DNA of 55,173 nucleotides from assembly GCA_017617495.1 (NCBI GenBank), contig JAFZWD010000026.1:1-55173 (forward strand). Reading direction: 5' to 3'. The notes below the pieces were generated by a model, which did no database searches, was not told where the DNA came from, and worked only from the letters and a program-made list of their open reading frames with translations. A program made the translations under genes and the position numbers. The number at the start of each line of letters is the position of its first letter. The first letter of the stretch is position 1. Shown here piece after piece: positions 1 through 9,069 of the stretch. The DNA comes from Bacteroidales bacterium. Lineage in GTDB: Bacteria; Bacteroidota; Bacteroidia; Bacteroidales; UBA932.

Positions 1-95
1 ATTCCAAAGTGTGTGTGGATATAGTGAATACTATACCCTCCCTCAAGCATTTTCATATACTTAAGGCGATCTTCAAAAGAATGTTTTTTACGCAT
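1..95 (-). CDS. IS3-family transposase OrfA, N-terminal fragment cut by the window edge
   Basis: The minus strand from ATG at 95 encodes 31 residues starting MRKKHSFEDRLKYMKMLEGG, followed by a YSIHYIHTHFG stretch. This is the amino-terminal helix-turn-helix start typical of the small OrfA protein of IS3/IS150-type elements in Bacteroidota, which binds the IS ends together with the OrfB DDE transposase. The frame is open to the window edge, so completeness cannot be judged. Family assignment rests on this short pattern only. Confidence 0.6.
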   Translation of the reverse strand, partial: MRKKHSFEDRLKYMKMLEGGYSIHYIHTHFG

Positions 96-100
96 AACAA

Positions 101-134
101 AACCCCGAAAGTTTTTTGTCTAACTTTCGGGGTT
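101..134 (-). terminator. 13-bp stem-loop between the IS and the DUF1016 remnant
   Basis: Arms 101-113 (AACCCCGAAAGTT) and 122-134 pair perfectly around an 8-nt loop. On the minus strand the stem is followed by TTTTGTT, so it could terminate transcription of the DUF1016 gene ending at 183. It may equally be a hairpin inside the IS end that blocks incoming transcription. Confidence 0.5.
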
Positions 135-160
135 CATGTCACAGCGCCGGTCATTTTTAT

Positions 161-182
161 TTCGCCAGTCGCAACTGGCGAA
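161..182. repeat. Short palindrome, copy A (TTCGCCAGT-N4-ACTGGCGAA)
   Basis: A 22-bp inverted repeat with 9-bp arms lies directly beyond the stop codon of the DUF1016 remnant (183-185). It shares its core with the palindromes at 846-865 and 896-921. Confidence 0.7.
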
Positions 183-845
183 TTACATCAGTTTTTTCAT
201 CTCATCCTCGTCGGGGAGCAGTTCTTTTAGTTTCATCTGACTTGTTCTATACGTGGCTACGCCCATCGGACGGAGGTAATCCTGAAGAACATATTCAACG
301 AACGTTTTGTCGGCATCTTTGCAAAGGATGATTCCGACTGAACACACCTCTCTTCAACTCCACTACCACAAGGGCTCTAAGGATTCTGTTAAAGAAAAGA
401 AGGTCTACCCAGCTGTCATGTCCAAGTTTATCCACGTGTACTTGGTTTCCGTAATACGTAAAACCCTTGCCGAAGGTCATTATGAAATTCCTGATATTGT
501 TCACTATGGCATTCTCTATCACTCGCTCGTCGATATCCTCCTCGCGAACACCTAGTTGCTCTACATTGATGTAGTCCAGAAGATATTCGTCCTTGAACAT
601 CTGGATAGCCCTGAACGCCTGTTTATAATCCGGAATTGTAGCAGAAAAGTTATTGGCCATCTGGCCCTGATTGTGGAAGGTGTCCTCGGCAATTCTTTTC
701 TCAAGTTCACCAACGGAGAGTTTTTGATCGTAGCATAATTGAATGTAGAACTTCCGCTCTTCAATTGATTTGACGCCAGCCAGAATTCGGGAATGATGAG
801 AGAACCCAATATTTAAGAATGCTGTTATAGGGAAGTCGGTAAAAA

Positions 846-865
846 TCGTCAGTTGCAACTGACGA
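846..865. repeat. Short palindrome, copy B, inside the DUF1016 frame
   Basis: TCGTCAGTTGCAACTGACGA is a perfect 20-bp palindrome. It is read in frame as IRQLQLT within the DUF1016 remnant. Confidence 0.7.
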
Positions 866-895
866 ATTGTATCTTGCTTATTATCAAGTGATTGT

Positions 896-921
896 AATTC
901 GCCAGACGCATCTGGCGAATT
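896..921. repeat. Short palindrome, copy C, inside the DUF1016 frame
   Basis: A 26-bp inverted repeat (arms AATTCGCCAGA and its complement, one central mismatched pair) is read in frame as NSPDASGEL in the linker of the DUF1016 protein. It shares the core CGCCAG-N-YGCA-N-CTGGCG with copy A. Confidence 0.7.
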
Positions 922-1216
922 TGCGTCAAGCTCTTTCCACTCCTCATAAAAGGTTCGCATCGACTTAATGTTCGATTCCGAGAAGCCTCTAATTCCAGGC
1001 ATTTCGGCGCGCAACTGAGCACTGATGGAAGCAATAGCTCCTTTCCCCCAGAATCCTTCTCGCGTGTTGTAGGAGACATATCTACCGATACCATAATACA
1101 ATGATAATTGCTCCTGATTGACACCAGCCAGAGCCTTGGCCTGGCTCTGGAGTATCGCTGTCTTTATCTGCTGCACAGCATCGTTGTATTGTGTGCTGAG
1201 TTTCTCTTTCATGCTG

Positions 1217-1224
1217 CAAGTATA
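1217..1224 (-). promoter_or_regulatory. -7 box four bases before the DUF1016 start
   Basis: TATACTTG on the minus strand (one mismatch to TAnnTTTG) ends 4 nt before ATG 1212, predicting a leaderless transcript. Confidence 0.45.
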
Positions 1225-1259
1225 ATGCATTAGAGCACTCAAAAACCAGAATTAAAGAA

Positions 1260-1290
1260 ACCTACCAAAACTTTTTATGTTTTCGTAGGT
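1260..1290 (-). terminator. Probable uvrB terminator
   Basis: A 12-bp stem with one mismatch (1260-1271 with 1279-1290) lies downstream of the uvrB stop. On the minus strand it is followed by a T-rich run (TTTCTTTAATT). Confidence 0.5.
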
Positions 1291-1358
1291 GTTCAATTTT
1301 ATTTTATATCGTTCTGGGACGAAAAGGGCGATTCTAGGGACGAAAGGATGGAGCCAAT

Positions 1359-3572
1359 TTAGTCCTTCCAGACCTTGAGGTACTCCTGGAGGGCCCACAT
1401 TTCGTCGCGGAAGTGGGCGGCCTGGGGGAAGTCGAGTTCGGCGGCGCTCTTCTGCATGCGGCGGCGGTCGTCGTCGATCATCTTCTGGATCTGCTCGCGG
1501 GACATGCTGCGGATGACGGGGTCCTGGAGCACTGCGGCGAGGTCGGCCCGGACGAATTCGCGGGTGCCGTGAACCACGTCGGCGGTGGTGAAGGCTGCGC
1601 CGGCCTCGCGTTTGGCATCGTGCCCGAAGCCCACTGAAACACTGCCGTGCCCGAGCTCGGTAGGGGACGGGATGTAACGCGGGTCGTCGTAGGAGTTGGG
1701 AGCGCTCACGCGACCTGTGGTACCGTTCGCGATTCGGGGATTCAGCGCAGGTGCCGCACCCGGCTTGCCGACACCGCCGAGTTCGGTGGCGAGGGCGTTC
1801 ATGCGGGTGGCTATCTGCTTTGGGGTGATATGATGTAACTTGTTGTATTCCAGTTGTTTGGCGCGGCGGCGGTTGGTCTCACGGATGGTCTCGTCCATGC
1901 TCTTGGTGATTGAGTCGGCATACATTATGACCTTGCCGTTGACATTGCGCGCAGCGCGTCCTGCCGTCTGGGTGAGGGCACGCGTAGTACGGAGGAATCC
2001 TTCCTTGTCGGCATCCAGAATCGCCACCAGCGACACGCTCGGCAGGTCCAGACCCTCGCGCAGAAGGTTCACGCCCACCAGCACGTCGAACAGACCGTTC
2101 TTGAAGTCCTCGATTATTTCCACGCGCTCGGCGGTATCCACATCAGAATGGATATAACGCACGCGCACACCAATTCGTCTTAAATACTCGTCCAGTTCCT
2201 CGGCCATACGCTTGGTGAGGGTGGTCACCAGCACCCGCTCGTCGTCCTCGGCACGTTTGCGGATCTCCTCCACAAGGTCGTCCACCTGGTTCTCGATGGG
2301 CCGGACTTCGATGGGCGGGTCCAGAAGGCCGGTGGGGCGAACCACCTGTTCGACGATAAGACCGCCGCTCTTTTCCAGTTCGTAATCTGCCGGAGTGGCG
2401 CTCACATACACCTTCTGGCCGGTAATCTGCTCGAACTCGTCGAAGGTGAGCGGCCTGTTGTCGGCTGCCGCGGGCAGGCGGAAACCATACTCCACCAGCA
2501 CGCTCTTTCGGGAGTGGTCGCCCCCGAACATCGCGTGAATCTGGGGGAGGGTGACGTGGCTCTCGTCGATGAAGGTGATGAAATCCTTTGGGAAATAATC
2601 CAGCAGGCAGAAGGGCCTCTGGCCCGGTTCGCGCCCGTCGAAATAACGGGAATAGTTCTCGATTCCGGGGCAGTAGCCCATCTCCTTTATCATCTCCAGG
2701 TCGTTCTCCACCCGCTGCTGCAGGCGCTTGGCCTCGAGGGGCTTGCCTATCTCCTGGAACCATTCCATCTGCTTGACGAGGTCGTCCTGGATATGCGAAA
2801 CGGCCGCTATGCTGCGCTCCTTGGTGGTCACGAAGTTGTTGGCAGGGTAGATGTCGACCTTCTGGATGCTTTCGAGCTTGGCGCCCGTGACCGCATCCAC
2901 AAGGCTGATGGCCTCCACCTCGTCGCCGAAGAATTCGATTCGCACGGCCTCGTCGGCTCCGCCCAGGAAGACATCCACCGTATCGCCGCGTACGCGGAAA
3001 GTGCCCCGCTTGAAATCCACCTCGGTGCGCGAGTAGAGCGCATCCACAAGCTGGTAGAGGAAGCCGGTAAGGCTGCGGCGCTCGCCCTTTGTGACGGTGA
3101 GGGTCTGGGCCTGCCAGTCCTCGGGGTTGCCGATGCCGTAGAGGCAGGATACGGAGGAGATGACTATGACGTCGCGCCGGCCGCTCATAAGGGCTCCGGC
3201 AGCGCTCAGGCGCAGCTTTTCAATCTGGTCGTTGATGCTGAGGTCCTTCTCGATATAGGTGTCGGTGGTGGGGATGTAGGCCTCCGGCTGATAGTAGTCG
3301 TAATACGACACGAAGTATTCCACCGCGTTGTCCGGAAAGAAGGCCTTGAACTCGCCGTAAAGCTGGGCCGCCAGCGTCTTGTTATGGCTCAGGATTAGTG
3401 CAGGGCGCTGCAGATTGGCGATTACGTTGGCCATCGTGAAGGTCTTGCCGGATCCCGTCACACCCAGCAGGCACAGGTCGTGCACCCCGCCGGACAGCGC
3501 TTCGCAAATCTGGCGGATAGCCTCCGGCTGGTCGCCGGAAGGTTTGTATGACGAGTCTAGGCGGAATTTCAT
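1359..3572 (-). CDS. uvrB: Excinuclease ABC subunit UvrB
   Basis: DNA-damage recognition helicase of nucleotide excision repair; it receives DNA from UvrA2 and then recruits UvrC. Residues 1-10 ([10 protein letters not shown]) and the Walker A motif GVTGSGKT at 37-44 are diagnostic. The YYQPEAYIP beta-hairpin region, DESHVT and a C-terminal UVR motif ([17 protein letters not shown]) follow. At 737 residues it is about 60 longer than usual. The excess is a Gly/Ala/Pro-rich linker between the end of the helicase core ([12 protein letters not shown]) and the UVR motif. The start ATG 3572 lies 7 nt after a perfect -7 box. It is a single gene, divergent from the lipoprotein at 3638. Confidence 0.97.
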   Translation of the reverse strand: MKFRLDSSYKPSGDQPEAIRQICEALSGGVHDLCLLGVTGSGKTFTMANVIANLQRPALILSHNKTLAAQLYGEFKAFFPDNAVEYFVSYYDYYQPEAYIPTTDTYIEKDLSINDQIEKLRLSAAGALMSGRRDVIVISSVSCLYGIGNPEDWQAQTLTVTKGERRSLTGFLYQLVDALYSRTEVDFKRGTFRVRGDTVDVFLGGADEAVRIEFFGDEVEAISLVDAVTGAKLESIQKVDIYPANNFVTTKERSIAAVSHIQDDLVKQMEWFQEIGKPLEAKRLQQRVENDLEMIKEMGYCPGIENYSRYFDGREPGQRPFCLLDYFPKDFITFIDESHVTLPQIHAMFGGDHSRKSVLVEYGFRLPAAADNRPLTFDEFEQITGQKVYVSATPADYELEKSGGLIVEQVVRPTGLLDPPIEVRPIENQVDDLVEEIRKRAEDDERVLVTTLTKRMAEELDEYLRRIGVRVRYIHSDVDTAERVEIIEDFKNGLFDVLVGVNLLREGLDLPSVSLVAILDADKEGFLRTTRALTQTAGRAARNVNGKVIMYADSITKSMDETIRETNRRRAKQLEYNKLHHITPKQIATRMNALATELGGVGKPGAAPALNPRIANGTTGRVSAPNSYDDPRYIPSPTELGHGSVSVGFGHDAKREAGAAFTTADVVHGTREFVRADLAAVLQDPVIRSMSREQIQKMIDDDRRRMQKSAAELDFPQAAHFRDEMWALQEYLKVWKD

Positions 3573-3579
3573 CGCGGAG

Positions 3580-3587
3580 CAAAGTTA
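3580..3587 (-). promoter_or_regulatory. uvrB -7 box
   Basis: TAACTTTG on the minus strand matches TAnnTTTG exactly and ends 7 nt before the uvrB ATG, leaving a predicted leader of only a few bases. Confidence 0.55.
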
Positions 3588-3619
3588 GTCCTTTGCCATG
3601 GAAAATGCAATTGTTTTGC

Positions 3620-3627
3620 TATCTTCG
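3620..3627 (+). promoter_or_regulatory. -7 box of the DUF4832 lipoprotein gene
   Basis: TATCTTCG (one mismatch) lies 10 nt before the GTG start at 3638. TTTG at 3592-3595 is a possible -33 element. Confidence 0.4.
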
Positions 3628-3637
3628 TGAAATCATT

Positions 3638-4939
3638 GTGAGAATACGCCTTTTCATACTTGGCCTGCTCTGTCTGGCCGCCTGCAATTCGAAGGAAAAC
3701 TCCGTCGATCCGCCTAAGCCGGCACCGAAGCCCGACATCCCCGTGCCTGAGGAGTTTGCGGATTATGTGTCCGTTCCGGTGAGTTTGCCGGAAGCCAAGG
3801 TGCAGCCGATGACGGGCATAGTTCTGTGGACGGACAATGAGAAGGCGGCCACCGACTGCATCCAGCTGGAGTATTCTTATATGCGCTACTGCGACGTCTG
3901 CTCGACCAAGGATAAATTCAACTGGACTGTGGTGGAGAACCTGCTGGACGATGTAGCTTCGCGCGGGCACCAGGCGATACTTCGCTTCTACTATGTCTAT
4001 CCGGGTGAGGAAACTACCGTTCCCGCCTACATCAAGGCACTTTCAAACTACGAAGAGACCCAGGGGAGCAGCGAGGGAGAGGCAACGTGGTTCCCCGACT
4101 GGCGCAACCAGGAGCTTCAGGATTTTCATCTCGCTTTTTATGAAGCATTCGCGCAACGCTACGACAGCGACCCGCGCCTTGCTTTCCTGGAAACGGGCTT
4201 CGGCCTCTGGGCGGAATACCATATCTACGACGGGCCTTTCATTCTGGGCAGGACCTTCCCTTCGAAAGAGTTTCAAACCAGATGGTTGTGTGCCATGAGC
4301 GCTTTTTTCAGCAATCTTCCCTGGTGCATTTCCATCGATGCTGCCGACAGCGATTACAGCCCTTTCAAAAAGGATAAGCAGCTGCTTGAGTTCAGATTCG
4401 GCTGCTTTGACGATTCTTTCATGTGCGAAGAGCACTCCACTGAGAACCGTCCCAACTGGCTCTTCTTCGGCACGGAGCGCTACAAGACCTCGCCCATGGG
4501 AGGAGAGTTCAGCTATTATACCGATTACGACCAGCGGCACTGTCTCGACAAGAGCGGCATTCACGGCCGACGTTTCGAGTCCGAGGCGGCTCGCTACCAT
4601 CTGAGCTTCATAATAGGCAACGACCAGCCCGATTACCAGAGCATTAGCCGCATCAAGGAGGCATCGATGCTTACCGGCTACATATTCCGCCTGCGCGATT
4701 TCCGAGTCAAGGCGGGCGTAGGCGCAGTGGCGTTGGTGGAGAATGCCGGTGTGGCGCCCATCTACCGCGATGCCTATGTTGCTGTGGGTACTGGCAGAAG
4801 CGATTATTCACTTCGGAATCTGATGCCGGGTGAGCAGAAGTGGATTCCGGTAGCCAGCCCCGATGCCAACGGCAAATCTGTCCCCGGAATTGCCTGTTCG
4901 CACCTGGTTGCCGGGCAGGAGATTACATTTAGCAAATAG
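3638..4939 (+). CDS. DUF4832-type TIM-barrel lipoprotein (putative glycan-active)
   Basis: Starting from GTG 3638 the protein begins VRIRLFILGLLCLAAC, a lipoprotein signal with lipobox LAAC, so it is probably anchored to a membrane of the cell envelope. The body (LILRFYYVYPG-like strand, a Trp/Tyr-rich central region, FIIGNDQPDY) and a C-terminal beta domain with NAGVAPIYRDAYVAV resemble the DUF4874/DUF4832 pair, which is related to glycoside hydrolase TIM barrels. Catalytic residues cannot be assigned by eye and no substrate is claimed. A longer upstream ATG frame would run through the -7 box, so GTG 3638 is preferred. It is monocistronic, between uvrB and the terminator at 4980. Confidence 0.65.
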   Translation: MRIRLFILGLLCLAACNSKENSVDPPKPAPKPDIPVPEEFADYVSVPVSLPEAKVQPMTGIVLWTDNEKAATDCIQLEYSYMRYCDVCSTKDKFNWTVVENLLDDVASRGHQAILRFYYVYPGEETTVPAYIKALSNYEETQGSSEGEATWFPDWRNQELQDFHLAFYEAFAQRYDSDPRLAFLETGFGLWAEYHIYDGPFILGRTFPSKEFQTRWLCAMSAFFSNLPWCISIDAADSDYSPFKKDKQLLEFRFGCFDDSFMCEEHSTENRPNWLFFGTERYKTSPMGGEFSYYTDYDQRHCLDKSGIHGRRFESEAARYHLSFIIGNDQPDYQSISRIKEASMLTGYIFRLRDFRVKAGVGAVALVENAGVAPIYRDAYVAVGTGRSDYSLRNLMPGEQKWIPVASPDANGKSVPGIACSHLVAGQEITFSK

Positions 4940-4979
4940 CGTTTTTCTTAAGTTGCTGAGAGGCAGCGTTTTACCAAAA

Positions 4980-5006
4980 ATCGATGCTCCAAAATGGAGC
5001 ATCGAT
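4980..5006 (-). terminator. Terminator of the purine operon
   Basis: A perfect 12-bp stem (4980-4991 with 4995-5006) has an AAA loop. On the minus strand it is followed by TTTTTGGTAAAA. It may also stop the plus-strand lipoprotein transcript. Confidence 0.75.
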
Positions 5007-5053
5007 TATAAGGAACTATCTGATAATCTGACAGTTAGGAAAAACGCCAGATG

Positions 5054-6379
5054 TTAGATGAAGATGTACTTCGCGATGAACAGCGCTGCGAGAACCCACA
5101 TGGTGACGGAGATGTCCTTGAACTTGCCGGCGACTGCGTGGCAGATTACATAGGAGATGACACCGATGAGGATACCGTCGGAGATGCTGTAGGCGAGAGG
5201 CATCATGATGATGGTCAGGAACGCAGGAATGGACTTGCAGTAGTCTTCCCAGTGGATGGTCTTCACGGAAGGCATCATCATCACACCCACGATGATGAGG
5301 GCGGGAGCCGTAGCTGCGCCGGGAATCGCGAGGAAGATGGGGCTGAGGAAGAGTGCAAGGGCAAAGCAGACCACCACCGAGAATGCGGTGAGGCCGGTGC
5401 GGCCGCCTTCACCTACGCCGGAAGCGCTTTCCACGTAGGTAGTGGTGGTCGAAGTTCCAAAGCAGGCGCCCGCCACGGTAGCGACGGAGTCGGCGAGGAA
5501 CATCTTCTCCACACCCGGGATCTCGTCATTGCCCTTCTCGATAAGGCCGGCTCCCTGATGCACGCCGATAATGGTGCCCATGGTGTCGAACATATCGATG
5601 AAGAGGAAGGTGAACACCACCACCAGCATATCGAGGCTCCAGATGTTGGCCCACTCGAATTTGCAGAAGATGGGATCGAGCCCTGCGGGAAGCGACACCA
5701 CGTGCTGAGGCAGTGTGGTGATGGCCGCGCCGCTTGCGGGATCCTTGATGAAGAGGCCGATGACCGCGGTGATGAGGATGCCCCAGAGGATACCTCCGCG
5801 CACCTTTGCCATAACGAGGCCGGCGGTGATGAAGAGACCGATCATGCCGAGCAGGGCCTTGCCTTCGGTGATGTGGCCGAGGCCGACCAGGGTGGCGTCG
5901 TTATTGACGATGATGCCGGCGTTCTCCATGCCGATGAAGGCGATGAAGAGGCCGATACCCGCGCCGATTGCCTTCTTAAGGGTGCCGGGGATGGCGTTGA
6001 TGAGCCAGCTGCGCACCTTGGTGACGGTGAGCAGGATGAAGATGATACCTTCGAGGAAGACTGCGGTGAGGGCGAACTGCCAGCTGTGTCCCATGCCGAG
6101 GCATACCGTGAACACGAAGAAGGCGTTGAGGCCCATGCCGGGAGCCAGCGCGAAGGGCTTCTTGGCGTAGAGCGCCATTACGAGGGTACCTACGATTGCA
6201 GCGAGTGCGGTAGCGGTGAACACCGATCCGCCGGGCATATCCAGGGCGCTGAAGATGCCGGGGTTGACGGCCAGGATGTAGGCCATCGTAAGGAAAGTGG
6301 TGATACCCGCAAGTATCTCGGTACGTACGTTGTGCTCGCCACTCTTGAAGCCAAAGGCTTTTTCAAGAAATGCTGCCAT
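5054..6379 (-). CDS. NCS2-family purine permease (AzgA/PbuG type)
   Basis: Inner-membrane nucleobase importer of the adenine/guanine/hypoxanthine branch of NCS2. The N-terminus TEILAGITTFLTMAYILAVN and the segments FALAPGMGLNAFFVF and ASGVGEGGRTGLTA are characteristic of AzgA/PbuG proteins. At 441 residues with about 12 hydrophobic segments it has normal length. It is the last gene of the guaB operon, 11 nt after the DUF5020 channel gene, which supports a role in bringing bases from the periplasm to Apt and the guanine pathway. The exact base preference is not visible. Confidence 0.88.
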   Translation of the reverse strand: MAAFLEKAFGFKSGEHNVRTEILAGITTFLTMAYILAVNPGIFSALDMPGGSVFTATALAAIVGTLVMALYAKKPFALAPGMGLNAFFVFTVCLGMGHSWQFALTAVFLEGIIFILLTVTKVRSWLINAIPGTLKKAIGAGIGLFIAFIGMENAGIIVNNDATLVGLGHITEGKALLGMIGLFITAGLVMAKVRGGILWGILITAVIGLFIKDPASGAAITTLPQHVVSLPAGLDPIFCKFEWANIWSLDMLVVVFTFLFIDMFDTMGTIIGVHQGAGLIEKGNDEIPGVEKMFLADSVATVAGACFGTSTTTTYVESASGVGEGGRTGLTAFSVVVCFALALFLSPIFLAIPGAATAPALIIVGVMMMPSVKTIHWEDYCKSIPAFLTIIMMPLAYSISDGILIGVISYVICHAVAGKFKDISVTMWVLAALFIAKYIFI

Positions 6380-6390
6380 TGCTCAAAAGA

Positions 6391-7122
6391 TTAGAAAGTC
6401 CAGCGAAGACCTGCGCAAGGGTTGCACATGAAGCCCTTGTGGCCGGCGAAATTGACGGAAAGCTCAACTTCGGTACCCACATCGAGGTGGCCGTCGAACA
6501 CGTCGCCAAGGTTGTACCAGAGCTGGGGTTCGGTAAGCACGGAGAACTTGGTCTCGTCGTCGGGTCCCCAAACGGCGTTGTTTCCCCAGACATCGATGAA
6601 GCCCTTGAATACCAGGCCCTTGACTCCAAAGAGGTCGTTCAGGCCCCACACGCCGGAGAACTTGACGGGAATGTCGGCTTCGCCGTAGCCCCTGTGAAGG
6701 TCGTACATGAGGGCGAGGGTGAAGGTCTTGGAGAAGTCCTCGGAGTGGAGGAAGTACTTGGCACCGAAGCACCAGATGCCTGCTCCCCAGGTGCTGCCGT
6801 CATACTCGATGTGGCCGCTGAGGTCCTTGAGTTTGGAATCCTGCCAGAAGTTGATGCCGCGCTCGATCTCGAAGTAGCTTGCGTTGACTGCGCTGCTAGC
6901 ACCTTTAAAGTAGCTGGCGTTCTTGTGGTTGGTGCTGTTGTAGTTGTGGTCGATGAACCAGAAGGTGTCACCGAACTTGTCCGCCTTGAACATCTCGAAG
7001 GTGGTGGTCACATACTCACGGCCGTCGCCGAAATCGTAGAAAACCTGAAGATTCTGGGCCTTTGCTCCTTGAGCGAAGGCAAACGCTGCAAAAGCAACGA
7101 TTGCAAAATGTTTGAACTGCAT
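6391..7122 (-). CDS. DUF5020 (Tsx-like) outer-membrane channel
   Basis: 243 residues with a Sec signal peptide ending near QGAKAQ. The remainder alternates like an outer-membrane beta-barrel (NLQVFYDFGDG, DTFWFIDHNY) and ends in an aromatic residue (GLRWTF), as barrels do. It resembles the DUF5020 family, related to the Tsx nucleoside channels. Its position between apt and a purine permease fits a route for nucleosides or bases across the outer membrane. The substrate is inferred from context. Confidence 0.72.
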   Translation of the reverse strand: MQFKHFAIVAFAAFAFAQGAKAQNLQVFYDFGDGREYVTTTFEMFKADKFGDTFWFIDHNYNSTNHKNASYFKGASSAVNASYFEIERGINFWQDSKLKDLSGHIEYDGSTWGAGIWCFGAKYFLHSEDFSKTFTLALMYDLHRGYGEADIPVKFSGVWGLNDLFGVKGLVFKGFIDVWGNNAVWGPDDETKFSVLTEPQLWYNLGDVFDGHLDVGTEVELSVNFAGHKGFMCNPCAGLRWTF

Positions 7123-7157
7123 AAAATGTAATTTATGAAAGTAATATATAAAAGGTT

Positions 7158-7694
7158 CTAACTGTTCTCTCCAAGCTGGAGAAGGGCCGATACGGGCACG
7201 TCCGCGGGGATGGGCGTCGTACGGGGAATGTCGATGATGTCTATGATGAAGCTGGCGTACACGGCCTTGGGATGGGAGCGGCGGACGAGTGAAAACGCGG
7301 CAGCCGCCGTTCCTCCTGTGGCAAGGATATCGTCGTGGATGAGCACCACGTCGTCCGGACCTATGGCGTCGGTATGGATCTCGATGGTGTCGGTTCCATA
7401 CTCCTTCTGATAGGTCTCGGACAGGGTTTCGGCGGGCAGTTTGCCGGGTTTGCGGATGGGCACGAAGCCCGCCCCGAGCCTGTCTGCCAGCGCCGCTCCG
7501 GCTATGAATCCGCGGGACTCTATGCCGGCCACCTTGGTTATACCCTTGTCCTTGTACTCTTCATACAGGGCATCAATAATCTCGCGGTAGCACTCCGGGT
7601 CCTTGAAAAGGGTGGTCACGTCGAAGAACATGATTCCCTTTACAGGGTAGTCGGGCACTATCCGCAGACTCTTTACGAGTTTTTCCTTATTCAT
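7158..7694 (-). CDS. apt: Adenine phosphoribosyltransferase
   Basis: Converts adenine and PRPP to AMP in purine salvage. From ATG 7694 the protein is 178 residues (MNKEKLVKSLRIVPDYPVKG), with the PRPP-binding loop VVLIHDDILATGGTAAAA and the conserved GIESRGF. A longer frame would extend into the permease gene, but the family starts at this methionine. It overlaps the stop of uraA by 8 nt, suggesting translational coupling. The usual loop reads V-D-D-x-L-A-T-G-G; here the first positions are HDD, a mild deviation. Confidence 0.95.
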   Translation of the reverse strand: MNKEKLVKSLRIVPDYPVKGIMFFDVTTLFKDPECYREIIDALYEEYKDKGITKVAGIESRGFIAGAALADRLGAGFVPIRKPGKLPAETLSETYQKEYGTDTIEIHTDAIGPDDVVLIHDDILATGGTAAAAFSLVRRSHPKAVYASFIIDIIDIPRTTPIPADVPVSALLQLGENS

Positions 7695-9045
7695 TATTTT
7701 CGAGCCTGTTAACTTCGAAGTCCACGGACTTGTCGCCCTGTGCGTTCTTGCCGAACTCATAGTCCTTGCCGGGCAGAACGGCATTCAGGATGATACCCAC
7801 AAGTGCGCCGACTGCAAGACCGGAGAGCTTGGTGAAGCCGAGGTCGAGGGAACCGGCAGCGCTGTAGGAGATACCGATGGAGAGCACGAGGATGAGCGCC
7901 ATGATGAGAACGTTGCGGGAAGACTTGAAGTCCACCTGGTTCTCCACCACGTTACGCACACCGACTGCCGAAATCATACCGTAGAGCACCAGTGAGACGC
8001 CTCCGATGGTGGCTGCGGGCATTGCGCCGATGAGGGCGGAGAACTTCGGGCAGAAGCTCAGGATGATTGCGAAGAGGGCGGCGATGCGGATCACGCGGGG
8101 GTCGAACACCTTGGTGAGGTTCAGGACGCCGGTGTTCTCGCCGTAAGTCGTATTGGCGGGGGCGCCGAAAAGGGAAGCCAGCGCGGTTGCGAGACCGTCG
8201 CCAAGGAGGGTGCGGTGCAGGCCGGGATCCTCAAGATAGTTGATGCCGGTGGTGGAGGAGATGGCGCACATGTCGCCGATATGCTCCATCATGGTAGCGA
8301 GCGAAATGGGGATGATGGCGATGATGGCGGCCACCACGAGGCCCCAGTTAGGGTTCGAGAAGACCGACATCGCGGTGTTCTCCCACTTGACGGGCATTCC
8401 GATCCAGGCGGCGTCCTTAACCGCGCTGAAGTCGCACAGTCCGAAGCAGGCGGCCACCACATAGGAGCCGAGCACGCCGAGCAGGATGGGGATGATCTTG
8501 ATCATGCCCTTGCCCCAGATGTTGCACACGATGATGATTACGATGGCAAGCAGGGCAATCCACCAGTTCTGGCCGCAGTTGTTGATGGCGGAGCCGGAAA
8601 GGATGAGGCCGATGGCGATGATGATGGGTCCCGTTACGATGGGAGGGAAGAAGCGCATCACCTTCTTGGCGCCGAAAGCGGCGAAGAGGCCGGCGAGGAT
8701 GAAGTAGATGAGACCTGCGCAGAAGACTCCGATGCAGGCGTAGGGGAGTGCCTGAGCCTGGGTGAGACCTCCGGCCATGCCCATCTGCACTACCGTGGCA
8801 TAACCTCCGAGGAATGCGAAGGAGGAGCCCAGGAACGCGGGGACGCGAAGTTTGGTGCAGAGATGGAAGATGAGAGTTCCGAGACCTGCGAAGAGCAGGG
8901 TTGCGGACATGGAGAGACCTGTGATTACAGGTACCAGGACAGTGGCTCCGAACATTGCGAACATGTGCTGGAGTCCGAGCGTGAGCATCTTGCCGCCACC
9001 TAAGGTGCGGGCATCGTAGATTGCTTCAATTTGTTTTTTTGCCAT
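7687..9045 (-). CDS. uraA: Uracil/xanthine permease of the NCS2 family (UraA-like)
   Basis: Proton-coupled inner-membrane nucleobase importer. Residues GLQHMFAMFGATVLVPVITG match the opening of UraA, followed by VPAFLGSSFAF. The transport-site motifs MMEHIGD and NTTYGENTGV correspond to the UraA glutamates. 452 residues with about 14 membrane segments. Closely related members move xanthine instead, and its place after guaA makes xanthine possible. It is encoded 24 nt after guaA in the same operon. Confidence 0.85.
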   Translation of the reverse strand: MAKKQIEAIYDARTLGGGKMLTLGLQHMFAMFGATVLVPVITGLSMSATLLFAGLGTLIFHLCTKLRVPAFLGSSFAFLGGYATVVQMGMAGGLTQAQALPYACIGVFCAGLIYFILAGLFAAFGAKKVMRFFPPIVTGPIIIAIGLILSGSAINNCGQNWWIALLAIVIIIVCNIWGKGMIKIIPILLGVLGSYVVAACFGLCDFSAVKDAAWIGMPVKWENTAMSVFSNPNWGLVVAAIIAIIPISLATMMEHIGDMCAISSTTGINYLEDPGLHRTLLGDGLATALASLFGAPANTTYGENTGVLNLTKVFDPRVIRIAALFAIILSFCPKFSALIGAMPAATIGGVSLVLYGMISAVGVRNVVENQVDFKSSRNVLIMALILVLSIGISYSAAGSLDLGFTKLSGLAVGALVGIILNAVLPGKDYEFGKNAQGDKSVDFEVNRLENNE

Positions 9046-9069
9046 ATAACTAAAAATTTTTGATGGTTT

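Larger units (their letters stand above)
1..136 (-). mobile_element. End of an IS3-family insertion sequence (partial)
   Basis: The minus strand holds the start of a transposase OrfA (95 down to 1), preceded by a 13-bp inverted repeat. Reading minus from position 136, the sequence begins TGAACCCC, which fits a terminal TG of an IS3-type element. The boundary at 136 is inferred, because the other end lies outside the window and no target duplication can be checked. The element sits about 47 bp beyond the broken DUF1016 gene. Confidence 0.5.
183..1212 (-). pseudogene. DUF1016 / YhcG-like PD-(D/E)xK nuclease, inactivated by an internal deletion
   Basis: The frame from ATG 1212 has the DUF1016 layout: an N-terminal region (YYGIGRYVS, FSESNIKSMRTFYEEW) and a C-terminal PD-(D/E)xK nuclease region (WVDLLFFNRILRALVVVELKRG). 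After ELKRGVF the frame shifts and stops at 295. Reading minus in another frame from about 340, the missing family C-terminus resumes (SVGIILCKDADKTFVEYVLQ) and ends with TAA at 183-185. The family segment of roughly 30 residues between ELK and GIILC is absent, so a deletion that is not a multiple of three removed part of the nuclease fold. The start is MKEKL at 1212; an upstream in-frame ATG overlaps the -7 box. Family members are often accessory genes of restriction loci. The AT-rich composition suggests acquisition. Confidence 0.8.
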
